Position numbers and translations under genes: made by a program
The notes under the pieces: generated by a model
Databases searched by the model: none
What the model saw: the letters and a program-made list of their open reading frames with translations, nothing else
Told to the model about the DNA's origin: nothing
Part shown: piece after piece, positions 1 through 5,619 of the stretch
Layout: each line of letters starts with the position of its first letter
Position numbering within the stretch: position 1 is the stretch's first letter
NCBI GenBank assembly: GCA_035707965.1
Contig: DASSTJ010000036.1
Span: 1 to 6,300, forward strand
DNA from: DASSTJ01 sp035707965
Lineage (GTDB): Bacteria > Actinomycetota > Actinomycetes > Actinomycetales > Angustibacteraceae
Direction of reading: 5' to 3'
DNA length: 6,300 nucleotides

Positions 1-121
1 CGCCGGCTGATCACCTCATCTGCCTCGCGCCGGCCTGGGATGCCACCGACAGTCATTGCGGCAACGGCTAACGCCAGGACGGAGGCAGTTGCCGCGATGC
101 GCTGGATCCTTAGTGAGCGGA

Positions 122-156
122 CGCCGGCCCGGGCCCACGTCGGGTCCGGGCCGGCG
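122..156 (-). terminator. Long GC-rich hairpin downstream of the MFS exporter gene
   Basis: Bases 122-136 and 142-156 are inverted repeats of 15 nt with one non-complementary position (133 against 145) and a 5-nt loop (acgtc, 137-141). The hairpin begins 11 nt beyond the exporter stop codon in the direction of its transcription. No T-tract follows on the minus strand, so this would be a U-less terminator of the kind often seen in actinomycetes. Structure is seen directly; the terminator role is inferred from position. Confidence 0.6.
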
Positions 157-167
157 CCGCGGTGAGG

Positions 168-1673
168 TCAGGCCGCGACGTCGTCCGCCTCGACCGTGAC
201 CGGCTCGGGCGACCTCAGGTCGACGACGGCCGGGCGGCGCAGCCGGACGACGGCCAGCAGCGTCACCGCGAGCGCTCCGAGGGCGAACAGCCCTGCCGTC
301 TCGAACGCGCGCTCGGCGCCGGGAAGGAACTCACCCGGCACGGCACCCGCCGCGTAGACCGATACGACGACTGCCAGGCCGATCGCCCCGCCGAGCTGCT
401 GGAACGTCTGCAGCAGGCCGGACGCCGACCCCGCGTGCTCCGGGGCGACCCCGGACAGGACGGCTGACGCGGCAGGCAGGAACACGAAGCCCACCGAGAT
501 GCCGTTCAGCAGCAACGGCCCGAACGCTCCGCTGAGATAGCTGTCGCTCGCCGAGAGCTGGCTCAGCCAGACGAAGCTGGCGGCCAGACCGGTCGTGCCG
601 ATCAGCAGCATCGGAGTGCGCCCCAACCTCTCCAGCAACCGCGGAGAGACGCGCGACATCCCGAAGATCGCCAGAGTGAGCGGCAGGAAGGCGAGGCCGG
701 TCCGGAACGGGCCGAACCCGAGGTCGTTCTCGAGGTACTGGACCACGAGGAAGAACACCGACATCTGCGCCCCGAGGACCAGCGCGATCACGACCAGCGA
801 GCTGACACGGGCGCGGCTGCGCAGGAGTGCGGGCTGGATCAGCGGGTGCGCCACGAGGTTCTCCGTCGTGGCCAGCATCCCGAGCAGCAGCGCGCCGAGG
901 ACCAGCCCGCCGACGGTGCGTGTGGACGCCCAGCCCTCGTCGGGCGCCCCGATCAGCGCCCACACGATGGAGACGGCACCCAGCGTGGCCGTCAGCGCGC
1001 CGACGACGTCGAACCGCCCCGGCCGGCGGGGTGTCTCGTCGACGAGCCGCCTCGTCAGACCGAGGACGACGGCCCCGATCGGGACGTTGATGAACAGCGT
1101 CCAGCGCCACGAACCGGCGTCCGTGACGGCCCCGCCCAGCAGCAGTCCGAGAGACATGCCACCGGAGGTGACCGCCCCGAACAGTGCGAGTGCGCGATTG
1201 CGAGCCGCCTGCGTGGGGGCGCTGGTCGTGAGCAGCGCGAGCACGCCAGGGGACGCGAGGGCGGCGCCGATTCCTTGTGCGCTGCGGGCAGCGATCAGCC
1301 AGGTGGCGCTCTGCGCGAGGCCCCCGGCCAGGGAGCCGAGCGTGAACACGGCAAGGCCGATCTCGAAGGTGCGGCGGCGCCCGAAGACGTCGCCCAGGCG
1401 CCCGCCGAGAAGCAGCAGCCCGCCGAAGGCGAGCGTGTAGCCGTTCAGCACCCACGACAGGCCGGCGGTGCCGAAGTCGAGGGCGGTGCTGATGTGGGGC
1501 AGGGCGACGTTGACGACCGTGAGGTCGAGGATGAGCATGAGCTGCGCGACAAGCACAACCGCGATCCCCGCTGCGGCGCGTCGTGCCTGTCGGTCTGACC
1601 TGGTCGGCTCACGAGGCCGGATGACGTCGGCCGCACCGTCGGGCGGCACGGACCTACTGAGGGTTGTTGGCAT
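168..1673 (-). CDS. MFS drug-efflux transporter, DHA2 (14-TM) family
   Basis: A 501-residue inner-membrane protein predicted to export small hydrophobic or cationic compounds by proton antiport. After a charged N-terminal tail (residues 1-32), the first membrane helix carries the DHA2 motif LDLTVVNVALP (D50 in the membrane). Motif A (GGRLGDVFGRRR, about 90-101) follows TM2, the motif B arginine is R130, and a glycine-rich motif C lies at about 166-183, followed by WRW and FINVP (189-198), typical of EmrB/QacA-like pumps. Length and hydrophobic pattern suit 14 helices and show no frameshift. I start it at the ATG complementary to 1671-1673, with a modest AGGA upstream; the frame stays open to 1832 but that would overlap the divergent regulator. 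It is transcribed away from a TetR gene across a 124-bp palindrome-bearing region, which supports ligand-inducible efflux. The substrate cannot be inferred. Confidence 0.93.
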   Translation of the reverse strand: MPTTLSRSVPPDGAADVIRPREPTRSDRQARRAAAGIAVVLVAQLMLILDLTVVNVALPHISTALDFGTAGLSWVLNGYTLAFGGLLLLGGRLGDVFGRRRTFEIGLAVFTLGSLAGGLAQSATWLIAARSAQGIGAALASPGVLALLTTSAPTQAARNRALALFGAVTSGGMSLGLLLGGAVTDAGSWRWTLFINVPIGAVVLGLTRRLVDETPRRPGRFDVVGALTATLGAVSIVWALIGAPDEGWASTRTVGGLVLGALLLGMLATTENLVAHPLIQPALLRSRARVSSLVVIALVLGAQMSVFFLVVQYLENDLGFGPFRTGLAFLPLTLAIFGMSRVSPRLLERLGRTPMLLIGTTGLAASFVWLSQLSASDSYLSGAFGPLLLNGISVGFVFLPAASAVLSGVAPEHAGSASGLLQTFQQLGGAIGLAVVVSVYAAGAVPGEFLPGAERAFETAGLFALGALAVTLLAVVRLRRPAVVDLRSPEPVTVEADDVAA

Positions 1674-1726
1674 GACGGGAGTCCTGTTCTGGATGGCCGG
1701 AGTGAGGTAATGTGGAGAGCGGCTCC

Positions 1727-1739
1727 GGTTCCTGGAACC
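1727..1739. promoter_or_regulatory. Second perfect palindrome (13 bp) in the divergent control region
   Basis: The sequence ggttcc-t-ggaacc has perfect 6-bp arms centred on 1733. Its centre is 17 bp from that of the longer palindrome, so the two sites lie on roughly the same to slightly offset DNA face. The arm sequence differs from the first site, so it may be a weaker site for the same repressor, a site for another regulator, or a short hairpin near the exporter transcript start. Confidence 0.4.
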
Positions 1740-1766
1740 ATACGGAGACTGTCTCCGTTTACGCAA
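1737..1766 (-). promoter_or_regulatory. Candidate promoter of the MFS exporter gene
   Basis: On the minus strand TTGCGT (1761-1766) can serve as a -35 element and TATGGT (1737-1742) as a -10 element, with an 18-bp spacer. Three of six and four of six positions match the sigma-70-type consensus. The spacer is almost entirely filled by the 17-bp palindrome at 1742-1758, so a repressor bound there would block polymerase directly. The match is modest; the promoter is an inference strengthened by the operator position. Confidence 0.45.
1742..1758. promoter_or_regulatory. Perfect 17-bp palindrome, probable TetR operator
   Basis: The sequence acggagac-t-gtctccgt has perfectly complementary 8-bp arms around a single central base at 1750. 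Size and symmetry are typical of sites bound by a TetR dimer, and it sits between a TetR gene and the exporter it presumably controls. A degenerate copy of the 13-bp core lies at 1714-1726 (ggagagcggctcc, 10 of 13 identical). The palindrome is seen directly; its binding by the neighbouring repressor is inferred. Confidence 0.75.
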
Positions 1767-1786
1767 GTGCTTTCTCGACTTTTCTT

Positions 1787-1792
1787 GAGGGG
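1787..1792 (+). promoter_or_regulatory. Ribosome binding site deciding the TetR start
   Basis: GAGGGG at 1787-1792 lies 5 nt before the ATG at 1798. The in-frame GTG at 1792 overlaps this element and so cannot use it, which favours the ATG. Confidence 0.65.
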
Positions 1793-1797
1793 TGGTC

Positions 1798-2346
1798 ATG
1801 CGCGCCGACGCGCAGCGCAACCGCGACCGCATCGTCGAGGTGGCGCGAGAAGTGTTCCGGGAGCAGGGCTACGACGCCTCGCTGGATCTCGTGGCGAAGC
1901 GGGCGGGCGTCGGCGCGGGCACGCTCTACCGGCATTTCCCGACCCGCGAGAACCTCGTCGACGCGATCATGCAGAGCTGGGTCGACCGGGTCGACGACGC
2001 GGTTGGCAAGGTGCTGGTGCACGAGGGGCCGCCACGGGAGCTGCTGCTCGCGTGGCTCCGTGCCTACGTCGGGCTCGTGAGCCTGCACAAGGGCGGCGCG
2101 GCGCGGATCACGTCCGCCATGGGCGACGACGAGTCACCCATCGCACCGAAGTGCCAGGTGCTCGCGCGCGCCACCGGCCGAGTCGTCGAGCGGCTGCGGG
2201 CGGACGACGCCCTGCGGCCGGAGGTCGACGCCGTGCAGATCTGCCGTCTGGCCGGCGGGGTCGCGTCGGTCGCCGACGACGGGGGGCTCGGCGACGACGC
2301 CGTCCAACCGCTGCTCGACGTCCTTGCCGAGGGGATGCTCGCGTAA
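1798..2346 (+). CDS. TetR-family transcriptional repressor
   Basis: A 182-residue protein of normal TetR length that should act as a cytoplasmic dimer, binding DNA until a ligand releases it. The N-terminal TetR_N domain spans about residues 8-58: helix 1 (RDRIVEVAREVFREQGYDA) is followed by the helix-turn-helix SLDLVAKRAGVGAGTLYRHF (28-47), the family signature, and then PTRENLVDAI. The C-terminal half is the ligand-binding and dimer domain; its sequence resembles the SbtR-like C-terminal class (recollection, not searched). The ATG at 1798 is chosen because it follows GAGGGG at good spacing; GTG at 1792 would add two residues. It is divergent from the MFS exporter gene, with palindromic operators between them, so it most likely represses both the exporter and itself. 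Its effector is unknown. It ends 10 bp from the end of the convergent DUF2200 gene. Confidence 0.93.
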   Translation: MRADAQRNRDRIVEVAREVFREQGYDASLDLVAKRAGVGAGTLYRHFPTRENLVDAIMQSWVDRVDDAVGKVLVHEGPPRELLLAWLRAYVGLVSLHKGGAARITSAMGDDESPIAPKCQVLARATGRVVERLRADDALRPEVDAVQICRLAGGVASVADDGGLGDDAVQPLLDVLAEGMLA

Positions 2347-2363
2347 CGGCTGGTGCTCAGCCG
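2347..2363. terminator. Short hairpin between convergent tetR-like and DUF2200 genes
   Basis: Bases 2347-2352 (cggctg) and 2358-2363 (cagccg) form a perfect 6-bp stem with a 5-nt loop immediately after the TetR stop codon. The second arm overlaps the DUF2200 stop codon (2357-2359). Being symmetric, it could act on transcripts from both sides. It is short and lacks a T-tract, so termination is only a possibility. Confidence 0.35.
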
Positions 2364-2698
2364 CGCAGCACCTTCGCCATCGGCTTGCCCTTGGCCAGCT
2401 CGTCGACCAGCTTGTCGAGGTACCGGATCTTCCGCATGAGAGGGTCCTCGACCTCCTCGACCCGCACGCCGCACACCACACCGGTGATCGCCGACGCGTT
2501 CGGGTTGAGCCGCGCCTGCTCGAAGAACTCCTCGAACGTCGTCCCCTCGTCGAGATGGCCCTGCAGGGCGCGCTCGTCGAACCCGGTGAGCCACGTGATC
2601 ACCTCGTCGAGCTCGGCCTTGGTGCGACCCTTCTTCTCGACCTTGGTCACGTAGTGCGGGTACACCGACGCGACAGGCGTGCCGAAGATCCTGCTCAT
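2357..2698 (-). CDS. DUF2200 family protein
   Basis: A 113-residue soluble protein matching the DUF2200 family, whose members are of about this length and have no established function. Diagnostic stretches are VYPHYVTKVEKKGRTKAELD (residues 12-31) and GVVCGVRVEEVEDPLM followed by IRYLDKLVDELAKGK (about 73-107), covering the family from end to end. No signal peptide or membrane segment is seen. The start is taken as the ATG at 2698, giving the short N-terminus (MSRIF) normal for the family; a GTG at 2707 would add three residues. Neither start has a usable Shine-Dalgarno, but TATCGT (minus strand, 2706-2711) lies 8 nt before the ATG, consistent with a leaderless transcript. Alternatively it is read from the 2TM gene 22 bp upstream on the same strand. 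It converges on the TetR gene. Confidence 0.9.
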   Translation of the reverse strand: MSRIFGTPVASVYPHYVTKVEKKGRTKAELDEVITWLTGFDERALQGHLDEGTTFEEFFEQARLNPNASAITGVVCGVRVEEVEDPLMRKIRYLDKLVDELAKGKPMAKVLRG

Positions 2699-2720
2699 CC
2701 TGGGCACGATAGCGCCATGC

Positions 2721-3026
2721 TCAGGGAGACCGGCGGCGCAAGCGCTCCATCTCGGCCTCGATGCGGCGCCGTGACGGCTCCGGCGACAAGACGTCCCAGG
2801 CGTTGAACGCCAAGCCGATGCCCCAGCCGAACAGGGGGAAGACCGGCCAGAAGAATCCGGCCCCCGTCACCGTCCACCACAGCACGATCAGGAACGCGTT
2901 GACGAGGACGTAGGCGAGCACGTGCGCCTGCAGGTCGCGACGAGCCTTGAGCCGCTTCACGGCGGCGTCGCGCAAGGCCGTCTCTTCCGGCGGCTCCCAC
3001 TTCGTGGGGGAATGCAGATCGGTCAT
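2721..3026 (-). CDS. Small 2TM-domain membrane protein
   Basis: A 101-residue protein with the layout of the 2TM domain family. A polar, charged N-terminus (1-30, with basic KRLKARRD just before the membrane) leads into helix 1 (about 35-53, with the family's H35, Y39, VN at 42-43 and LWWTVTG), a short turn with FFWPVFPLFGWGIGLAFNAW, and helix 2 (about 57-77). A basic, arginine-rich C-terminal tail follows. The domain occurs alone, as here, or fused to histidine kinases and DNA-binding regulators; the role of the stand-alone form is not known to me. The ATG at 3026 is chosen because AGGAGG (minus strand, 3032-3037) sits 5 nt upstream. The DUF2200 gene follows 22 bp downstream in the same direction, so the two could form a small operon, though they share no known function. 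Confidence 0.9.
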   Translation of the reverse strand: MTDLHSPTKWEPPEETALRDAAVKRLKARRDLQAHVLAYVLVNAFLIVLWWTVTGAGFFWPVFPLFGWGIGLAFNAWDVLSPEPSRRRIEAEMERLRRRSP

Positions 3027-3187
3027 GGCAGCCTCCTCGGCCAGCCCGCGGTGCGGATCCGTACCTTCTTGGTCTACGCGCACTCCGCCGCGACCGTCAG
3101 TGCCGATGGGCCCGAGCTCGGCTGCCGGTGCAGGGGGCGCCGACCCGGTGCCGGGACGCGCGTGCGGCGCGGGACCACGTCGCCCGC

Positions 3188-3193
3188 TACGAT
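3188..3193 (+). promoter_or_regulatory. Candidate -10 element upstream of the helicase gene
   Basis: TACGAT has the TAnnnT form common in actinobacterial promoters. Transcription would start at about 3199-3201 and give a leader of roughly 225 nt before the TTG start at 3427. No good -35 hexamer is found 17-18 bp upstream, so the call rests on the -10 alone. Confidence 0.3.
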
Positions 3194-3201
3194 GGACGAG
3201 T

Positions 3202-3221
3202 AGCGCGGGTAGTTCCGCGCT
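3202..3221 (+). other. Perfect hairpin at the head of the putative helicase leader
   Basis: Bases 3202-3208 (agcgcgg) and 3215-3221 (ccgcgct) are perfectly complementary, with a 6-nt loop (gtagtt). If transcription starts just upstream at about 3200, this stem would form at the very 5' end of the mRNA, where it could stabilise the transcript or affect regulation. The structure is seen; the role is speculative. Confidence 0.35.
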
Positions 3222-3414
3222 CCACGGGGGGCGGTGCATCGTCCGGTTCGGGTTCTCCGAGCGGCGGCTGCGCCCTCGTCACGGCGTGGTCACCCACGTC
3301 GCTCTCGACAACCGGCAACGCCCGGCAGCTCGTCGGCGTTCCGGCGTACGCCTGACCGCAGGTGACCGACCGGTCGCGTCGACGCTGCTCGCGTCGTCCC
3401 GCGTCCGCCCGCAC

Positions 3415-3420
3415 AGGAGG
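3415..3420 (+). promoter_or_regulatory. Perfect Shine-Dalgarno that fixes a TTG start for the helicase
   Basis: AGGAGG ends 6 nt before the TTG at 3427, ideal spacing. No ATG or GTG in any frame lies at suitable distance, so this site decides the start and excludes the in-frame N-terminal extension that reaches back to 2947 over the 2TM gene. Confidence 0.75.
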
Positions 3421-3426
3421 CAGTTC

Positions 3427-5538
3427 TTGGCTCGACCGGCGCAACGTTCGCACCCCACGCGAACGACGAGGACGCGCGGCCACCACGGCCGCGACAACGA
3501 GGGCATCCTTCCCGTGCTGGCCCGGGCCGTGCGCGAGGTCGAGGGCAGCGCGAAGCGCGGCAAGGTGAGCCCCTCGTCCCGTGCCAAGTTCCAGGCCATC
3601 GCGATGCTGGTGCGCGACGAACGCGCCCGCGTGAAGGCGGACGGCGAGCTCGGGGAGGTCCGGCGCGCCGAGCAGCTCAAGCGGCTGGATGGCGTCGCGA
3701 CGATCCTCGCCCAGACCGCCGCGCGCGACACCTCGCTGCTGCGCCTGCTGGCCGACGACGCGGTCGTGTCCGACTCCGCGAAGGACATCAAGCGCCGCAT
3801 GCTGCTCGCCGCCGGGCTCGACGCCCCGGAGGAAGAGGCGCCCGCGCCACGGCCGGCGCCGGTCGTGAACGAGCGGGCCGTCGTCCCGCAGTCGGTGATC
3901 TCGCGGCAGCTCGCCGACCCGTTCCTCGCACCCGACTTCTCGTCGCTGCCGCCGCGCCCGAGGGCGGGCAGGCTCGCCAACTGGGAGCTGCTGGGGCCCC
4001 TCTTCCGGGCCTTCGAGGACGGCGGCACGACGTCCTGCATGGACCTTCCTGACCCGACGTCACTGACGACGTCCACCGGCCTGACCCTCATGCGTCACCA
4101 GGCGCAGGTCGTGGCAGCCGCCGCCAAGGGGCATCGCACGTTCCTCCTGGCCGACGAGCCGGGGCTCGGCAAGACGGCGCAGGCCCTCCTGTCGGCGCGG
4201 GCGGCCAACGCGTACCCGCTGCTCGTCGTCGTCCCCAACGTCGTCAAGGCGAACTGGGCGCACGAGGTCGGTCTCTGGACGCCGAACAAGCGGGTCACCG
4301 TCGTGCACGGCAACGGTGAGACGGTCGACGCCTTCGCTGACATCGTGGTCGTGAACTACGAGATCCTCGACCGGCACGTCGGCTGGATGAGCACCCTCGG
4401 CTTCCGGGGCATGGTCGTCGACGAGGCGCACTTCATCAAGAACAAGTCCTCGCAGCGCTCGCAGAACGTGCTCGAGATCTCGGCGAAGATCCGCGCGCGC
4501 CGGCACGACGCGCTCTTCATGGCGCTCACCGGTACACCGCTGATCAACGACATCGAGGACTTCACCGCCATCTGGCAGTTCCTCGGCTGGATCGACGACA
4601 AGAAGCCCATCGGCTCGCTCATGGCCGCGCTCGAGGAGACCGGTCTGACGCCGGCCGACCGCGGCTTCTCGGCCGCGGCGCGCACGTGCGTCATCGAGCA
4701 GGGCATCGTGCGGCGCCGCAAGGCGGACGTCGCGTCCGACATCCCGGAGCGTCGTATCGCCGACCTGCTCGTCGAGCTCGACGACGCCGACGGCCGCTCC
4801 ATCCGCGCGGCCGAGCAGGAGCTCGCGCAGCGGCTCGTGCAGCAGTACCACCGGGCGCTCGAGCTGCGCGACTCGCCAGAGGTCGTCGAGGGCGTCGACG
4901 AGGTGCTGGTGCGACGCATCGCCGTCGCCGAGCGGGAGAAGTCGAGCGGGCCCGGCAAGGGTGAGAACGTCTTCAGCATGATGCGGCGCATCGGCCAGGC
5001 GAAGGCCGAGCTGGGCGCCGACTACGCCGCCCAGCTCGTGCACAGCGTCGGCAAGGTCGTGTTCTTCGCGAAGCACGTCGATGTGATGGACGCCGCCGAG
5101 CAGGTCTTCTCCAAGCGCGGCCTGCGGTACTCGTCGATCCGCGGCGAGCAGACGGCCCGCGCGCGGCAGAAGAACCTGGACGCCTTCGTCAACGACCCGG
5201 ACGTCGCCGTGGCGGTCTGCTCCCTGACCGCGGCCGGCGTGGGACTCAACCTGCAGGTCGCGTCGAACGTGGTCCTGGCCGAGCTCTCGTGGACGGACGC
5301 CGAGCAGACGCAGGCGATCGACCGCGTGCACCGCATCGGTCAGGGCGAGCCCGTGACCGCGTGGCGCATCCTGGCCGCCCAGACGCTGGACACGAAGATC
5401 GCACAGCTCGTCGACACGAAGGCTGGACTGGCCGCGCGCGCGCTCGACGGGTCGGACTCCGAGCTCTCGTCGTCCGCCGACGTGCAGGTGGAGGCGCTCG
5501 TGCACCTGCTGACGGAGGCACTCGAAGCGGAGCGGTGA
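3427..5538 (+). CDS. SNF2-type DEAH helicase/translocase, SMARCAL1-like
   Basis: A 703-residue stand-alone superfamily 2 ATPase predicted to translocate on or remodel duplex DNA in the cytoplasm. Residues 1 to about 210 are a charged, mostly helical region of unknown role. Lobe 1 has a Q-like motif (LMRHQAQVV, about 221-229), Walker A DEPGLGKT (243-250), DEAH (332-335) and motif III LTGTP (367-371). A helical linker (about 440-535) precedes lobe 2: KVVFFAK (543-549), SLTAAGVGLNL (599-609) and motif VI QAIDRVHRIGQ (629-639, with R633 and R636), the last being characteristic of SNF2 proteins. All catalytic motifs are intact. SMARCAL1-like family members anneal or remodel forked DNA; that activity is not proven for these bacterial forms. 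TTG at 3427 is chosen from AGGAGG 6 nt upstream. The first 20 codons have unusually poor codon usage for the gene. No nuclease, methyltransferase or other defence partner is adjacent in this window. Confidence 0.92.
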   Translation: MARPAQRSHPTRTTRTRGHHGRDNEGILPVLARAVREVEGSAKRGKVSPSSRAKFQAIAMLVRDERARVKADGELGEVRRAEQLKRLDGVATILAQTAARDTSLLRLLADDAVVSDSAKDIKRRMLLAAGLDAPEEEAPAPRPAPVVNERAVVPQSVISRQLADPFLAPDFSSLPPRPRAGRLANWELLGPLFRAFEDGGTTSCMDLPDPTSLTTSTGLTLMRHQAQVVAAAAKGHRTFLLADEPGLGKTAQALLSARAANAYPLLVVVPNVVKANWAHEVGLWTPNKRVTVVHGNGETVDAFADIVVVNYEILDRHVGWMSTLGFRGMVVDEAHFIKNKSSQRSQNVLEISAKIRARRHDALFMALTGTPLINDIEDFTAIWQFLGWIDDKKPIGSLMAALEETGLTPADRGFSAAARTCVIEQGIVRRRKADVASDIPERRIADLLVELDDADGRSIRAAEQELAQRLVQQYHRALELRDSPEVVEGVDEVLVRRIAVAEREKSSGPGKGENVFSMMRRIGQAKAELGADYAAQLVHSVGKVVFFAKHVDVMDAAEQVFSKRGLRYSSIRGEQTARARQKNLDAFVNDPDVAVAVCSLTAAGVGLNLQVASNVVLAELSWTDAEQTQAIDRVHRIGQGEPVTAWRILAAQTLDTKIAQLVDTKAGLAARALDGSDSELSSSADVQVEALVHLLTEALEAER

Positions 5539-5540
5539 GA

Positions 5541-5567
5541 GCCGCGGCGTCGAGCTGCTGCCGCGGC
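5541..5567 (+). terminator. GC-only hairpin just after the helicase gene
   Basis: Two copies of gccgcggc (5541-5548 and 5560-5567), each self-complementary, can pair into an 8-bp all-GC stem with an 11-nt loop, beginning 2 nt after the helicase stop codon. There is no T-tract. It may terminate the helicase transcript before the next gene, or simply reflect GC-rich composition. Confidence 0.4.
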
Positions 5568-5606
5568 ACGTGCTCCACGGTGCTCCCGAAGACGAGCCGG
5601 ACCTCC

Positions 5607-5612
5607 TACATT
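5607..5612 (+). promoter_or_regulatory. Candidate -10 element for a leaderless LuxR/LAL transcript
   Basis: TACATT matches the -10 consensus at four of six positions and has the TAnnnT form. It ends 8 nt before the GTG at 5620, so transcription would begin at or beside the start codon. No convincing -35 is seen about 17 bp upstream. Confidence 0.4.
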
Positions 5613-5619
5613 GGCGTGG

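Larger units (their letters stand above)
3027..3426. other. 400-bp divergent intergenic region without a convincing gene
   Basis: This stretch separates the divergent 2TM and helicase genes. Frames are open on both strands, but their translations are low-complexity Arg/Pro/Ser/Gly sequences with no domain, no good ribosome binding site and no consistent codon pattern, so I call none of them genes. It contains the 2TM ribosome binding site (3032-3037), a TACGAT -10-like element (3188-3193), a hairpin (3202-3221) and the helicase ribosome binding site (3415-3420). No tRNA or riboswitch fold that I could recognise is present. Confidence 0.6.

Noticed and set aside
595..1598. Several plus-strand open frames of 80-281 codons opposite the exporter
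   Set aside because: They are shadows of the exporter gene, with Arg/Ala/Ser/Pro-rich translations and no domain; the opposite strand carries all the MFS motifs.
1674..1832. Longer version of the MFS exporter starting within the TetR gene
   Set aside because: The added residues are not membrane-transporter-like, and they would cover the operator region and the start of the divergent TetR gene. The ATG at 1673 gives a normal N-terminus.
2064..2806. Open frames overlapping the TetR and DUF2200 genes on the opposite strands
   Set aside because: They are antisense shadows; the real genes show the TetR helix-turn-helix and the DUF2200 signature end to end.
3231..3260. ggttcgggttctcc resembling a tRNA T-arm
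   Set aside because: No matching acceptor, D-arm or anticodon stem could be built around it, and the T-loop consensus is not satisfied.
2947..3426. In-frame N-terminal extension of the helicase by 160 residues
   Set aside because: It overlaps the 2TM gene, reads as low-complexity Arg/Ser/Pro sequence, lacks a ribosome binding site, and a perfect AGGAGG precedes the internal TTG at 3427.
3128..3486. Small open frames on both strands in the divergent intergenic region
   Set aside because: Codon pattern is not consistent in any frame, no ribosome binding site precedes them, and the translations match no family I recognise.
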